Origin: Vibrio sp. BS-M-Sm-2
GTDB taxonomy: Bacteria; Pseudomonadota; Gammaproteobacteria; Enterobacterales; Vibrionaceae
Direction of reading: 5' to 3'
DNA: 64,000 nt
Assembly (NCBI RefSeq): GCF_041504345.1
Contig: NZ_CP167894.1
Coordinates: forward strand, 2,542,001 to 2,606,000
The stretch's first letter is position 1, and every line of letters begins with the position of its first letter. The position numbers and the translations under genes are program-made. The notes below the pieces were generated by a model. That model worked only from the letters and a program-made list of their open reading frames with translations, was not told the DNA's origin and made no database searches. Shown piece by piece: positions 28,047 to 38,041 of the stretch.

Positions 28047-29627
28047 ATGTCTTTCCAACAAGAAGTGAGCAAACGTAGAACGTTTGCAATTATCTCTCAC
28101 CCGGATGCGGGTAAAACCACGATTACTGAAAAAGTTCTTTTATTCGGAAACGCGATTCAGAAAGCGGGTACCGTAAAAGGCCGTGGCTCTAACCAGCACG
28201 CTAAATCTGACTGGATGGAGATGGAAAAAGAACGTGGTATCTCGGTAACTACGTCGGTAATGCAATTCCCATACAATGATTGCCTAGTAAACCTACTAGA
28301 TACTCCAGGACATGAAGATTTCTCGGAAGATACGTACCGTACACTAACTGCGGTTGACTCTTGTTTGATGGTTATCGATGCTGCGAAAGGTGTCGAGGAT
28401 CGTACTCGTAAACTAATGGAAGTAACACGTCTACGTGATACGCCAATCGTAACGTTTATGAACAAACTTGACCGTGACGTCCGTGATCCAATGGAAGTGC
28501 TTGATGAAGTAGAGAGCGAGCTAGGTATGGCTTGTGCTCCTATCTCATGGCCTATTGGTTGTGGTAAAGAGTTTAAAGGTGTTTACCACATTCACCGTGA
28601 TGAAACGATCTTGTATGAATCTGGCCACGGCCACGAGATCCAAGAAGTTCGTATCATCAAAGGTCTAGATAACCCAGAGCTAGATGAAGCGGTAGGTGCT
28701 GATCTAGCGGAAAGCGTACGTGAAGAGCTAGAGCTTGTTATTGGTGCTTGTCCTGAATTTGATCACGACTTGTTCCTAGCGGGTGAGCTAACGCCGGTGT
28801 ACTTTGGTACTGCATTAGGTAACTTTGGTGTTGACCATATGCTTGATGGTCTAACTAAATGGGCTCCAGCTCCTCAAACACGCCAAGCGAATGAGCGTGA
28901 TGTTGAAGCGACTGAAGAGAAGTTCTCGGGTTTCGTATTTAAGATCCAAGCAAATATGGACCCTAAACACCGTGACCGTATCGCATTCATGCGTATCGTT
29001 TCGGGTACTTACAACCAAGGTATGAAGATGAATCATGTTCGTACTGGTAAGAGCGTAAGTATCTCTGATGCGGTAACCTTCATGGCGGGTGACCGTGCAC
29101 GAGCTGAGAAAGCATACGCGGGTGATATTATCGGCCTGCATAACCACGGTACTATTCAGATTGGTGATACCTTTACTCAAGGTGAGAGCCTAAAGTTCGC
29201 TGGTATTCCTAACTTCGCACCTGAACTATTCCGTCGTATTCGCCTACGAGATCCACTGAAGCAGAAGCAACTTCTTAAAGGCTTGGTTCAGCTTTCAGAA
29301 GAGGGCGCAGTACAAGTATTCCGTCCTATGCAGAATAACGACTTGATCGTTGGTGCGGTTGGTGTACTTCAGTTCGACGTGGTTGTAGCGCGCTTGAAAG
29401 CGGAATACAACGTGGAAGCTATCTACGAAGGTGTTAACGTTGCAACAGCTCGTTGGGTTGAGTGTGATGACGCTAAGAAACTGGAAGAGTTCAAACGTAA
29501 GAACCAATCTAACCTAGCGTTAGATGGCGGTGACAACCTGTCTTACATCGCACCAACTATGGTTAACTTGAACCTAGCTTCTGAGCGTTTCCCTGAAGTT
29601 CAATTCCGAGCGACGCGCGAGCACTAA
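28047..29627 (+). CDS. prfC: Peptide chain release factor RF3
   Basis: RF3 is the GTPase that recycles RF1 and RF2 from the ribosome after peptide release. The 526-residue protein has the G-domain motifs SHPDAGKTT (18-26), DTPGHEDFS and NKLDRD, with a RF3-specific stretch [22 protein letters not shown]. The gene is preceded by an AAGGG box. Expression may be set by the promoter-terminator arrangement immediately upstream. Confidence 0.97.
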   Translation: MSFQQEVSKRRTFAIISHPDAGKTTITEKVLLFGNAIQKAGTVKGRGSNQHAKSDWMEMEKERGISVTTSVMQFPYNDCLVNLLDTPGHEDFSEDTYRTLTAVDSCLMVIDAAKGVEDRTRKLMEVTRLRDTPIVTFMNKLDRDVRDPMEVLDEVESELGMACAPISWPIGCGKEFKGVYHIHRDETILYESGHGHEIQEVRIIKGLDNPELDEAVGADLAESVREELELVIGACPEFDHDLFLAGELTPVYFGTALGNFGVDHMLDGLTKWAPAPQTRQANERDVEATEEKFSGFVFKIQANMDPKHRDRIAFMRIVSGTYNQGMKMNHVRTGKSVSISDAVTFMAGDRARAEKAYAGDIIGLHNHGTIQIGDTFTQGESLKFAGIPNFAPELFRRIRLRDPLKQKQLLKGLVQLSEEGAVQVFRPMQNNDLIVGAVGVLQFDVVVARLKAEYNVEAIYEGVNVATARWVECDDAKKLEEFKRKNQSNLALDGGDNLSYIAPTMVNLNLASERFPEVQFRATREH

Positions 29628-29654
29628 TTTCTCAGAGCTCTATTCGAGTTAAAC

Positions 29655-29688
29655 AAAAACGTCTATTGTTCTGCAGTAGGCGTTTTTT
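29655..29688 (+). terminator. Terminator after prfC
   Basis: AAAAACGTCTA and TAGGCGTTTTT form an 11-bp stem with one G-U pair, followed by T. Its loop is 11 bases. Confidence 0.75.
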
Positions 29689-29726
29689 AATACGTGTTAT
29701 CTGAGGATGGAGACTGAGATTTGAGC

Positions 29727-29888
29727 ATGAGTATGTTGGGTTGGATAAAAGCTTGGGTTAGGAAATACGATAAGTGGTGTGAAGAGCTTGGCTTAACGCC
29801 TGAAAATAAGCGTAGCTGTGTACCTTATCGTCGTGACCTGCAAGGCCAGAAAGCAGAGAATGGAAAAGATGACACAGCAAATAAGTGA
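29727..29888 (+). CDS. Small DUF5363-like protein
   Basis: A 53-residue frame (MSMLGWIKAWVRKYDKWCEE at the start) that ends in a polar Lys/Asp/Asn tail. The block CEELGLTPENKRSCVPYRRD resembles the small DUF5363 proteins I associate with Vibrio and Pasteurellaceae; that is recalled, not searched. It has an amphipathic, Trp-rich N-terminal helix and two cysteines (18 and 31), no signal peptide. It overlaps the start of yjjV, so the two are co-translated. Function unknown. Coding nature is supported by the operon overlap and the conserved-looking central motif. Confidence 0.65.
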   Translation: MSMLGWIKAWVRKYDKWCEELGLTPENKRSCVPYRRDLQGQKAENGKDDTANK

Positions 29889-30699
29889 CTTTCCGCTGTT
29901 TGATACTCACTGCCATGCGGATTTTGAGGCGTTTAAGCAAAATATTGTAATTGATCAGGGAGCTACACTTGATCAAAGTATTGATCGCTACCTTAAAGAA
30001 GCGAAACAAGCGCAAGTTGAGAAGCTGCTCATCCCTTCTATAGGTCAAAATAACTGGCATAAGCTTGAGAAAATTGCGCAATCCTACCCCAACGTTTATT
30101 ACGCGCTAGGCTTTCATCCTTACTTTTTAGAGCAAGCGGATGAGGTGCAATTTGAAGAGCTGCGCCAATTACTCTCTTCTAAAATACGTCAATGTGTCGC
30201 GATAGGTGAGTGCGGACTCGACTTTTTTATGGACGTTGAACGAGAGAAACAAGAGCGCTTTTTCATCCAACAAATGGAGTTAGCGAAGGCGTTTGAGCTG
30301 CCTTTGATTGTCCATGAAAGGAAGTCTTACAACCGACTTATCGAGCTAATAAAGCAGCACAAGTTCACCTTAGGAGGTGTGATTCACGGTTTTTCAGGGA
30401 GTGAACAGCAGGCTTTAGCGTGGATCAAGCTCGGTTTCTATATTGGTGTCGGTGGGACGATAACTTACCCAAGAGCACAAAAAACACGCACAACCATCGC
30501 GAAATTGCCGCTTGAATACTTGGTATTGGAAACGGATGCTCCTGACATGCCCATGTATGGAAACCAAGGAAATGTTAATCATTCCAAATATTTAGTTACG
30601 ATCTTAAATGAACTTTTTTTGCTTAGAAAAGAGCCAAAGCAATCGATTGCAGCGCAAGTTTGGCAAAATAGCCATCGTGCATTCGGTATATGTGAATAA
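29869..30699 (+). CDS. yjjV: TatD-family metal-dependent hydrolase YjjV
   Basis: TatD proteins are TIM-barrel metal-dependent nucleases or phosphoesterases. The metal-binding start FDTHCHADF is at about 12-20, and the YjjV-type blocks GECGLDFF, VIHGFSGS, GVGGTITYPRA and LETDAPDMP follow, nearly the same as in E. coli YjjV. I start at 29869 (GGAAAAG box), giving 276 residues; an ATG at 29860 or earlier is possible. Its neighbour relation to the nupC-deo genes matches E. coli, where yjjV lies next to deoC. The natural substrate is unknown. Confidence 0.9.
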   Translation: MTQQISDFPLFDTHCHADFEAFKQNIVIDQGATLDQSIDRYLKEAKQAQVEKLLIPSIGQNNWHKLEKIAQSYPNVYYALGFHPYFLEQADEVQFEELRQLLSSKIRQCVAIGECGLDFFMDVEREKQERFFIQQMELAKAFELPLIVHERKSYNRLIELIKQHKFTLGGVIHGFSGSEQQALAWIKLGFYIGVGGTITYPRAQKTRTTIAKLPLEYLVLETDAPDMPMYGNQGNVNHSKYLVTILNELFLLRKEPKQSIAAQVWQNSHRAFGICE

Positions 30700-30743
30700 A
30701 ATCGAAGGTTTTTGTTTATCGTTTGCGTAAATTGCATCGGGCT

Positions 30744-30759
30744 TGTGATTTGGCTCACA
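30744..30759. promoter_or_regulatory. CRP-binding site upstream of nupC
   Basis: TGTGA-TTTGGC-TCACA matches the CRP half-sites at all ten core bases. With the -10 at 30833 and a start near 30845, the site is centred at about -93, a position from which CRP can activate in class I fashion. A weaker TGTGA-like half site follows at 30766. Confidence 0.85.
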
Positions 30760-30832
30760 TTTGCGTGTGAATGGTACATGAATCTTGTACGAAAGTGTGA
30801 GGACGGCATTACTTTATTAGTGGTCGCATGAG

Positions 30833-30838
30833 TATAAT
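30833..30838 (+). promoter_or_regulatory. -10 element of the nupC promoter
   Basis: A perfect TATAAT lies 66 bases before nupC. The -35 region (TTACTT, 30809-30814, 18 bp upstream) is poor, which fits a promoter that relies on the CRP site upstream. Confidence 0.6.
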
Positions 30839-30903
30839 TGCCTCCGCTTTATAGCCCCATTTTGTAACACGCCAATAAATAACTAATAAGGAAGTCATAA
30901 ACT

Positions 30904-32166
30904 ATGAGCCTGTTTATGAGCCTAGTCGGAATGGTTGCACTGATCGCAATCGCAGTACTACTATCTGACAACCGCAAAGCTATTAATCTAAGAACAGTGG
31001 GTGGCGCTTTCGCTATCCAATTCGCACTTGGTGCATTCGTACTTTACATCCCTTGGGGTCGTGATCTACTTGCAGGTTTCTCTGCTGGTGTAGCAAACGT
31101 GATCGACTACGGTAAAGACGGTACTGGTTTCCTATTCGGCAGCCTAGTTAACTTCTCAGTTGACGGTATCGGTTTCATCTTTGCTTTCCAAGTACTACCA
31201 ACTCTGATTTTCTTCTCTGCACTTATCTCTGTACTTTACTACATTGGTGTAATGCAAATTGTAATCAAAGTTCTTGGTGGTGGTCTTCAGAAAGCTCTAG
31301 GTACTTCTCGCGCCGAGTCTATGTCTGCAGCAGCAAACATTTTCGTTGGTCAAACAGAAGCGCCTCTAGTTGTTCGTCCTTTTGTTCCTAAAATGACTAA
31401 CTCTGAACTATTCGCAGTAATGTGTGGTGGTTTGGCTTCTGTAGCTGGTGGTGTACTAGCAGGTTACGCATCTATGGGTGTACCTCTAGAGTACCTAGTT
31501 GCAGCGTCATTCATGGCAGCACCTGGTGGTCTACTATTCGCTAAAATCATCAAGCCTGAAACAGATACGCCAGACGACAACATCGCTGACGAAATGGACG
31601 GTGGCGATGACAAACCAGCTAACGTTATCGACGCAGCAGCAGGTGGCGCATCAGTTGGTCTACAACTAGCTCTTAACGTTGGTGCAATGCTACTAGCATT
31701 CATCGGTCTAATTGCTCTAATCAACGGTATCCTAGGTGGCATCGGTGGTTGGTTCGGTATGGAAAACCTAACTCTAGAACTTCTTCTAGGTTGGATCTTC
31801 GCACCGCTAGCATTCATCATTGGTGTTCCATGGGAAGAAGCAACTATCGCTGGTTCTTTCATTGGTCAGAAGACAGTTGTTAACGAATTCGTTGCATACC
31901 TAAACTTCGTACCTTACGTTGGTGAAAATGCTCAAGTTGTTGCAGCAACTGGTCAAGTGATGTCTGAGAAGACTCAAGCTATCATCGCATTCGCACTATG
32001 TGGTTTCGCAAACCTTTCTTCAATTGCGATTCTTCTAGGTGGTCTAGGTGGTATTGCACCAGCTCGTCGTCACGACATCGCTCGTATGGGTGTTAAAGCG
32101 GTTATTGCTGGTACTCTATCTAACTTGATGGCAGCAACAATTGCTGGCTTCTTCCTATCTTTCTAA
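30904..32166 (+). CDS. nupC: Concentrative nucleoside transporter NupC
   Basis: NupC imports nucleosides by ion symport. The 420-residue protein has about ten hydrophobic segments and the concentrative nucleoside transporter signatures: an N-terminal short helix, GQTEAPLVVRPF in the central helix-loop motif, the ..MCGGLASVAGGVLAGYASMGV.. stretch, and the C-terminal ALCGFANLSSIAILLGGLG segment. Its place before the deo genes and a consensus CRP site indicate carbon-source control of nucleoside use. Codon use is strongly biased, suggesting high expression. Confidence 0.95.
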   Translation: MSLFMSLVGMVALIAIAVLLSDNRKAINLRTVGGAFAIQFALGAFVLYIPWGRDLLAGFSAGVANVIDYGKDGTGFLFGSLVNFSVDGIGFIFAFQVLPTLIFFSALISVLYYIGVMQIVIKVLGGGLQKALGTSRAESMSAAANIFVGQTEAPLVVRPFVPKMTNSELFAVMCGGLASVAGGVLAGYASMGVPLEYLVAASFMAAPGGLLFAKIIKPETDTPDDNIADEMDGGDDKPANVIDAAAGGASVGLQLALNVGAMLLAFIGLIALINGILGGIGGWFGMENLTLELLLGWIFAPLAFIIGVPWEEATIAGSFIGQKTVVNEFVAYLNFVPYVGENAQVVAATGQVMSEKTQAIIAFALCGFANLSSIAILLGGLGGIAPARRHDIARMGVKAVIAGTLSNLMAATIAGFFLSF

Positions 32167-32204
32167 TCAAGTAGATTTAGATATATAGACGCCATAATAA
32201 TATC

Positions 32205-32238
32205 GCCCCGTAGCAAGAAATTGCTGCGGGGCTTTTTT
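32205..32238 (+). terminator. Terminator after nupC
   Basis: GCCCCGTAGCAA and TTGCTGCGGGGC form a 12-bp stem with one T-G pair, loop GAAA, then six T. Confidence 0.92.
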
Positions 32239-32393
32239 GTTTTTAGGCCTAGTGATTTTGAGTATGAGCATGAGCTGATGCTGGGATTCAATAATGGGTC
32301 TAGAATGTTTTTTTGAGATACAAACCGTTTGCGTTCTAAGGAGCACTACAATTTATTGATGGATACCTATAATGTATAAGCTTAAGGGATAGG

Positions 32394-32468
32394 ATGTCTC
32401 TTGTTGGCAAGAAAGTGACCGCTTGGATTCGTTCAAAGGTTATTGTTCTGGGATTAAGCCAAACTTAG
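32394..32468 (+). other. Possible 24-codon leader frame upstream of deoC
   Basis: ATG at 32394 has a plausible AAGGGATAGG ribosome-binding site and lies 20 bases after the TATAAT. It encodes MSLVGKKVTAWIRSKVIVLG plus four residues. I do not recognise it, and so short a frame can occur by chance. Confidence 0.2.
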
Positions 32469-32489
32469 CGATACGCTATAGATGTTAGA

Positions 32490-32512
32490 CACAACATGAC
32501 TGATTTGTTGTG
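32490..32512. promoter_or_regulatory. Inverted repeat upstream of deoC
   Basis: CACAACA (32490-32496) and TGTTGTG (32506-32512) are perfect 7-bp arms 9 bp apart. They overlap the last base of a TGTTAGA DeoR-like half-site. It may be an operator of the deo operon. Confidence 0.45.
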
Positions 32513-32689
32513 CCATAGACCAAACTGGTACTGTGCGGTGACAAGGATTGCAATTGGTAGCGAAAGTTATCAAGTCTTCAAGGAACCAAGTCCGTTCATT
32601 TGTGACTACTGAGCATTACTAAAATATCCATCTATACTGGATGGGTGGCGAAGTAGTTAACTATTTGAATATATTGATCGGAGATAGAA

Positions 32690-33466
32690 ATGAGCGATTT
32701 AAAAGCAGCAGCTCTACGTGCACTTAAACTTATGGACCTAACTACGCTAAATGACGACGATACTACTGAAAAAGTAGTCGCGCTTTGTCATGATGCGAAG
32801 ACTGCAGTTGGCAACACTGCTGCAATCTGTATTTACCCTCGCTTTATCCCAGCCGCTAAGAAAGCGTTGCGTGAGCAAGGTACTCCAGAAGTACGCATTG
32901 CGACTGTAACTAACTTCCCTCATGGTAATGACGACATCGAAATTGCTGTTGCTGAAACGAAAGCAGCGGTAGCGTACGGCGCAGACGAAGTCGACGTAGT
33001 ATTCCCATACCGTGCTCTTATTGCTGGCAACGAAGAAGTTGGCTTTGAGCTAGTGAAACAGTGTAAAGCAGCTTGTGGTGACATCACACTTAAAGTGATC
33101 ATCGAAACGGGTGAACTAAAAGAAGAAGCACTTATTAAGAAAGCTTCTCAAATCTGTATCGAAGCGGGCGCAGATTTCATCAAAACTTCAACAGGTAAAG
33201 TGCCAGTAAACGCGACTCCAGAGTACGCGCGCATGATGCTTGAAGTTATTCGTGACATGGGCGTTGCTAAAACAGTTGGTTTCAAACCAGCTGGTGGCGT
33301 ACGTACTGCTGAAGATGCAGCACTATACCTAGCAATGGCTGATGAGCTACTAGGCGCTGAGTGGGCAGACAACATGCACTACCGTTTTGGTGCTTCAAGC
33401 CTACTAACGAACCTTCTTAATACATTAGAAGTAACAGACCAAACTGCTGATCCAGCAGCATACTAA
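32690..33466 (+). CDS. deoC: Deoxyribose-phosphate aldolase DeoC
   Basis: DeoC cleaves 2-deoxyribose-5-phosphate to acetaldehyde and glyceraldehyde-3-phosphate, the last step of deoxynucleoside breakdown. The 258-residue class I aldolase has the Schiff-base lysine in [17 protein letters not shown] and the EVDVVFPYR and KVIIETGEL segments of the barrel. It opens the deo operon (deoC-deoA-deoB-deoD). A GGAG box precedes the ATG. Confidence 0.97.
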   Translation: MSDLKAAALRALKLMDLTTLNDDDTTEKVVALCHDAKTAVGNTAAICIYPRFIPAAKKALREQGTPEVRIATVTNFPHGNDDIEIAVAETKAAVAYGADEVDVVFPYRALIAGNEEVGFELVKQCKAACGDITLKVIIETGELKEEALIKKASQICIEAGADFIKTSTGKVPVNATPEYARMMLEVIRDMGVAKTVGFKPAGGVRTAEDAALYLAMADELLGAEWADNMHYRFGASSLLTNLLNTLEVTDQTADPAAY

Positions 33467-33647
33467 TTTACTCGTCATATTTGACGCCGCAGCGTTGTTG
33501 ACTGCGTAAGTTCACCGGTTCGCCGGCCGTCCTAATCACATAGAGCTTCTATGTTCATAGGAATGAACTTCGATTTTCTTTCAAGAGAATAGTCGCCTAG
33601 CTGCAACGCCAAATATTTAGAGTATTGATAATAACAAGTCTGTTTGA

Positions 33648-33670
33648 TGGAGTGGCGTCAAGCCACTCCA
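33648..33670 (+). promoter_or_regulatory. Intercistronic hairpin between deoC and deoA
   Basis: TGGAGTGGC and GCCACTCCA form a perfect 9-bp stem with loop GTCAA, 50 bases before deoA. No T-run follows. It may protect the deoC 3' end from exonucleases or adjust the ratio of deoC to deoA expression. Confidence 0.7.
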
Positions 33671-33720
33671 CATTACCTCTTTCCCTACAAACCATACTCA
33701 CTAGAGTTTGGGAGGCACTA

Positions 33721-35049
33721 ATGTATCTACCTCAAGAAATTATTCGCAGAAAACGTGATAACGAAGTACTGACCACAGAAGAAATTAACTTTTTCATCCA
33801 AGGTGTCGCTAAAAACACGGTTTCTGAAGGCCAAATTGCAGCATTTGCAATGGCTATCTTTTTTAATGAAATGACGATGCCAGAACGTATCGCACTAACG
33901 TGTGCAATGCGTGACTCAGGCATGGTGATTGATTGGAGCCACATGAACTTTGATGGCCCAATCGTTGATAAACACTCAACTGGTGGCGTTGGTGACGTAA
34001 CTTCTCTGATGCTTGGTCCTATGGTGGCAGCATGTGGCGGTTTCGTTCCAATGATCTCTGGTCGTGGTTTAGGCCATACTGGCGGTACGCTAGACAAGCT
34101 AGAATCTATCCCAGGTTACAACATTACACCAACTAACGAAGTGTTCGGTGAAGTAACTAAAGATGCTGGCGTAGCGATCATCGGTCAAACAGGCGATTTA
34201 GCCCCTGCTGACAAGCGTGTTTACGCGACTCGTGATATCACAGCAACAGTCGATAACATCTCGCTAATCACGGCTTCAATCCTATCTAAGAAACTGGCAG
34301 CTGGCCTTGATTCTCTAGTGATGGATGTAAAAGTAGGTTCAGGCGCATTCATGCCAACTTACGAAGCGTCAGAAGAGCTAGCGAAATCTATCGTTGCAGT
34401 AGCAAACGGTGCGGGTACTAAAACAACGGCAATCCTAACGGACATGAACCAAGTATTGGCTTCTTCAGCGGGTAACGCAGTTGAAGTTCGTGAAGCGGTT
34501 CAGTTCCTAACGGGTGAATATCGTAACCCACGCTTGTTAGAGATCACTCTAGCATCGTGTGCTGAAATGTTGGTGCTGGGTAACCTAGCTAAAGATTCAG
34601 ATGAAGCGCGTGAAAAACTGATGGCAGTGCTGGATAACGGTAAAGCAGCAGAGTGTTTCGGTAAAATGGTAGCGGGCCTTGGTGGTCCAGCAGATTTCGT
34701 AACGAACTACGATAACTACCTAGAAAAAGCAGACATTATTAAACCAGTGTACGCGCTAGAAAGCGGTGTGGTATCAGCAATGGATACTCGTGCAATTGGT
34801 ATGGCTGTGGTTGGTATGGGCGGCGGTCGTCGCGTAGCAACTGACAGCATTGATTACGCAGTCGGTTTTGATCACTTCATTCGCCTAGGTGAAGTAGCAA
34901 GTGAAGATAAGCCATTAGCAATGATTCATGCTCGCAACGAACAACAGTGGCAAGAAGCTGCAACAGCATTACAAAATGCAATCACTGTGGGCGGAGAATA
35001 TACAGCAACGCCAGACGTTTACCGTCAGATTCGTTCTGAAGACGTGTAA
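33721..35049 (+). CDS. deoA: Thymidine phosphorylase DeoA
   Basis: DeoA splits thymidine to thymine and deoxyribose-1-phosphate. The start ATG at 33721 follows a GGGAGG box and gives 442 residues, close to E. coli (440); the frame is open further upstream without any resemblance to the family. The pyrimidine phosphorylase signature [20 protein letters not shown] (about 114-133) and the KHSTGGVGD phosphate loop are intact. Confidence 0.97.
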   Translation: MYLPQEIIRRKRDNEVLTTEEINFFIQGVAKNTVSEGQIAAFAMAIFFNEMTMPERIALTCAMRDSGMVIDWSHMNFDGPIVDKHSTGGVGDVTSLMLGPMVAACGGFVPMISGRGLGHTGGTLDKLESIPGYNITPTNEVFGEVTKDAGVAIIGQTGDLAPADKRVYATRDITATVDNISLITASILSKKLAAGLDSLVMDVKVGSGAFMPTYEASEELAKSIVAVANGAGTKTTAILTDMNQVLASSAGNAVEVREAVQFLTGEYRNPRLLEITLASCAEMLVLGNLAKDSDEAREKLMAVLDNGKAAECFGKMVAGLGGPADFVTNYDNYLEKADIIKPVYALESGVVSAMDTRAIGMAVVGMGGGRRVATDSIDYAVGFDHFIRLGEVASEDKPLAMIHARNEQQWQEAATALQNAITVGGEYTATPDVYRQIRSEDV

Positions 35050-35125
35050 ATAACAGATATCGGTATGCCTAGCGTATACCGATAAACAGAGTTCTGGTGC
35101 AAAGAGCAATAAGTTGGTGAAGAAA

Positions 35126-36346
35126 ATGAAAAGAGCATTTATTTTAGTTTTAGATTCATTCGGTATCGGTGAAACAGCGGATGCGGACAAATTCGGTGAT
35201 GTAGGTTCTGACACTATGGGCCACATTGCAGATCATTGTGACCAAGGTCTTGCAGACAATGCAGATCGTAAAGGTTCACTGACGCTGCCAAACCTGTCTA
35301 AGCTAGGTCTAGCGATGGCTCACAAAGAGTCTACAGGTCGTTTTGCTCCTGGTATGGATGTAGACGCTGAGATCATTGGCGCTTACGGTCACGCTGCTGA
35401 GTTGTCTTCTGGTAAAGACACGCCATCAGGTCACTGGGAAATCGCAGGTGTTCCGGTACTGTTTGACTGGGGCTACTTCACTGACAAAGAGAACAGCTTT
35501 CCAAAAGAACTGACTGACCGCATCCTTGAGCGTGCAGACCTGTCTGGTTTCTTAGGTAACTGCCACTCATCTGGCACGGAAATCCTAGATAACCTAGGTG
35601 AAGAGCACATGAAGACTGGCTTGCCTATCTTCTACACTTCTGCAGACTCTGTTTTCCAGATTGCTTGTCATGAAGAGACATTCGGCCTACAAAACCTATT
35701 AGACCTTTGTCAGATTGCTCGTGAAGAGCTCGAAGACTACAACATTGGTCGTGTTATCGCTCGTCCGTTCATTGGTCCAGGTAAAGGTCAATTTGAGCGT
35801 ACTGGTAACCGTCGTGACCTTTCTGTTGAGCCACCTGCAGCCACCATTCTTCAGAAGTTGGTTGATGAGAAGGGCGGTAACGTTCACTCAATTGGTAAGA
35901 TCTCTGATATCTACGCGGGTTGTGGTATCACTCAGAAAACCAAAGCAACAGGTATCCCTGCGCTATTTGAAGCAACCAAAGAAGCGATCAATGAAGCGGG
36001 CGACAACACTATCGTGTTCACTAACTTCGTTGATTTCGACTCAGCTTACGGCCACCGCCGTGATGTTGCGGGTTACGCAGCGGCACTTGAGTACTTCGAT
36101 GGTCGTATCAATGAAATCATCGAGATGATGAAAGAAGACGATGTACTTATCTTAACGGCTGACCACGGCTGTGATCCGACATGGCCAGGTACTGACCATA
36201 CTCGTGAACACATCCCTGTGATTGTTTACGGTCAAAAGGTTCCAGCAGGTTCTTTAGGCCGTCGCGATACTTTCGCTGATATCGGTCAAAGCTTAGCGTC
36301 ATACTTTGGCACATCGCCAATGGGACACGGTACAAGCTTTCTATAA
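35126..36346 (+). CDS. deoB: Phosphopentomutase DeoB
   Basis: DeoB converts deoxyribose-1-phosphate and ribose-1-phosphate to the 5-phosphates. From the ATG at 35126 (GGTGAAG box) the product has 406 residues and begins [15 protein letters not shown], the family N-terminus with a metal ligand Asp. The [17 protein letters not shown] phosphorylated-threonine loop and the C-terminal [20 protein letters not shown] metal site are intact. In-frame TTG and GTG codons just upstream are less likely starts. Confidence 0.97.
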   Translation: MKRAFILVLDSFGIGETADADKFGDVGSDTMGHIADHCDQGLADNADRKGSLTLPNLSKLGLAMAHKESTGRFAPGMDVDAEIIGAYGHAAELSSGKDTPSGHWEIAGVPVLFDWGYFTDKENSFPKELTDRILERADLSGFLGNCHSSGTEILDNLGEEHMKTGLPIFYTSADSVFQIACHEETFGLQNLLDLCQIAREELEDYNIGRVIARPFIGPGKGQFERTGNRRDLSVEPPAATILQKLVDEKGGNVHSIGKISDIYAGCGITQKTKATGIPALFEATKEAINEAGDNTIVFTNFVDFDSAYGHRRDVAGYAAALEYFDGRINEIIEMMKEDDVLILTADHGCDPTWPGTDHTREHIPVIVYGQKVPAGSLGRRDTFADIGQSLASYFGTSPMGHGTSFL

Positions 36347-36354
36347 TAGTTAAC

Positions 36355-36387
36355 GAAGAGAGAGGGAAACCTCTCTCTTCTTTTTTT
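36355..36387 (+). terminator. Intrinsic terminator between deoB and deoD
   Basis: GAAGAGAGAGG and CCTCTCTCTTC form a perfect 11-bp stem closed by a GAAA tetraloop, followed by seven T. It lies inside an otherwise continuous operon, 25 bases before deoD, so deoD must be read by partial read-through or from a promoter I do not see. Confidence 0.88.
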
Positions 36388-36411
36388 GTTTTGAGATTAA
36401 GGATATTTTCA

Positions 36412-37131
36412 ATGGCTACTCCACATATTAATGCTGAAATGGGTGATTTCGCTGACGTAGTTTTAATGCCAGGCGACCCGCTACGTGCTAAATACATCGC
36501 TGAAACCTTCCTAGAAGAAGTGGTTCAAGTGTGCGACGTTCGCAACATGTTTGGTTACACCGGTACTTACAAAGGTCGTAAGGTGTCGGTAATGGGGCAC
36601 GGTATGGGCATCCCATCTTGTTCTATTTACGCGACTGAACTGATCAAAGACTTTGGTGTGAAAAAGATCATTCGTGTCGGTAGTTGTGGTGCAGTGAGCG
36701 AAGATATCAAAGTGCGTGATGTAGTGATCGGCATGGGCGCATGCACTGACTCTAAAGTGAACCGTATTCGCTTTAAAGGTCATGACTTTGCGGCTATTGC
36801 GGATTACAAAATGGTGCGCGCGGCGGAAGATGCAGCCAAAGCTCGCGGTGTCGACGTAAAAGTGGGCAACCTGTTCTCGGCTGAGCTGTTCTACACGCCA
36901 GATCCAGAGATGTTCGAAGTAATGGACAAATACGGCATTGTTGGCGTAGAGATGGAAGCTGCAGGCATCTATGGTGTATGTGCTGAATATGGCGCCAAAG
37001 CTCTAACGATTTGTACTGTTTCTGATCACATCAAGACCGGTGAGCAAACCACATCAGATGAACGTCAAACGACTTTCAACGACATGATGGTTATCGCATT
37101 AGACTCAGTGTTGCTTGGTGACCAAGAATAA
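36412..37131 (+). CDS. deoD: Purine-nucleoside phosphorylase DeoD
   Basis: DeoD phosphorylyses purine nucleosides to free base and (deoxy)ribose-1-phosphate. The ATG at 36412 (TAAGGA box) gives 239 residues, the E. coli length, with the start [15 protein letters not shown]. The hexameric family blocks [36 protein letters not shown] and the EMEAAGIYG substrate-binding segment are intact. It is the last gene of the deo operon and is preceded by a strong terminator. Confidence 0.97.
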   Translation: MATPHINAEMGDFADVVLMPGDPLRAKYIAETFLEEVVQVCDVRNMFGYTGTYKGRKVSVMGHGMGIPSCSIYATELIKDFGVKKIIRVGSCGAVSEDIKVRDVVIGMGACTDSKVNRIRFKGHDFAAIADYKMVRAAEDAAKARGVDVKVGNLFSAELFYTPDPEMFEVMDKYGIVGVEMEAAGIYGVCAEYGAKALTICTVSDHIKTGEQTTSDERQTTFNDMMVIALDSVLLGDQE

Positions 37132-37168
37132 TATTTATTTGTCTTAGCTTGGTAAGTTAACAGATAAC

Positions 37169-37205
37169 AAAAAGCCCTGTTGCTGCCTGAGCTTCGGGGC
37201 TTTTT
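37169..37205 (+). terminator. Terminator after deoD
   Basis: AAAAAGCCC and GGGCTTTTT pair across a 19-base loop that can itself fold (GCTGCC/GAGCTTC region). The T-run supports termination on the plus strand. Confidence 0.78.
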
Positions 37206-37320
37206 ATTGTATTTAGCACTAACGTCATTGGCTGTTGTTAACTCAACCGAGAACTCCGTCGAATTTCTCACATTGCTAGCAGCTTGCTATACGGAGTCCT
37301 TTTCTGCTGAATCGAGATGT

Positions 37321-37932
37321 CTATGAGCTAGCATTTTTGAGCAGCAAATTCTCACCAGTTTTAGTCTTCCTTCTACGAATGAGCATGACAAACAGCACAC
37401 CACTTACAAAACCCATCAGCACCATACCGATCATGTAGCGATCACTTTTGCGATAATGGTGATCAGAAATTGCAGTCATCTTACCCGTTTCGAAGGTCAC
37501 TCGAATAAAGCCGATGATCGTCTTCTCTGGTGAATAAATAGGTTCAACTAATTGTTGTCTACCGATACTTGCTGTTGAAAGTGGCGTATCTAAGCCAAGA
37601 ACCTCGCGTACGGAGAGAGCTTTTTCGCTCGAAGCCAGTCGAATACCCTCTGCATCATAGATGGTGGTATCAAACACCAGTCGGTCTTGAGATAGCTGAT
37701 TAGTAAGATCAAGCAATCGCTCTTGGTCTTGTTGCGTGATCATCTTGCTGGCTGAAAGTGATGCCTGAGAGATAAGCAGCTTGGTAAGAGTTTCCAACTG
37801 TTTCGCTTGGATCTTCTCGTTACCTTTACTAATCACGACCGTATTTTTAATCGTTACAACGAACATGGTAGCCAGCAAAATGAGGGCTAGCATTCGTAAA
37901 GCGTTACGTATTGAGAACAATGATTCATTCAT
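37321..37932 (-). CDS. smp: Smp/YtjB-like membrane protein
   Basis: The 203-residue protein has two membrane helices (about 13-35 and 165-184) around a periplasmic domain of about 130 residues, ending in a Lys/Arg-rich cytoplasmic tail. This is the layout of Smp (YtjB), always found divergent from serB in enterobacteria and vibrios, as here. The domain resembles small extracytoplasmic sensor folds, but no signalling domain follows. Its biochemical role is unknown. Confidence 0.82.
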   Translation of the reverse strand: MNESLFSIRNALRMLALILLATMFVVTIKNTVVISKGNEKIQAKQLETLTKLLISQASLSASKMITQQDQERLLDLTNQLSQDRLVFDTTIYDAEGIRLASSEKALSVREVLGLDTPLSTASIGRQQLVEPIYSPEKTIIGFIRVTFETGKMTAISDHHYRKSDRYMIGMVLMGFVSGVLFVMLIRRRKTKTGENLLLKNASS

Positions 37933-38041
37933 GTTTCATGAAGCCTGAAATAAACAAATGTTATGATTAAGACATATTGAGACTTGCGTTTTCAAATTGC
38001 AATAGGTTAACGTTTAGCATAGTTAATTAGGAATCATACAC

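Larger units (their letters stand above)
32239..32689. promoter_or_regulatory. Upstream region of the deo operon
   Basis: These 451 bases hold no recognisable gene. A TATAAT at 32368-32373 has only a partial -35 (ACTACA, 17 bp). A TGTTAGA at 32484-32490 resembles one half of the E. coli DeoR operator. CACAACA/TGTTGTG (32490-32512) is a perfect 7-bp inverted repeat, and TAGCG/CGCTA (32466-32478) a smaller one. A 24-codon frame at 32394-32468 has an AAGGGATAGG box but no known match. Control by CRP/CytR/DeoR, as in E. coli, is likely but not shown. Confidence 0.45.
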
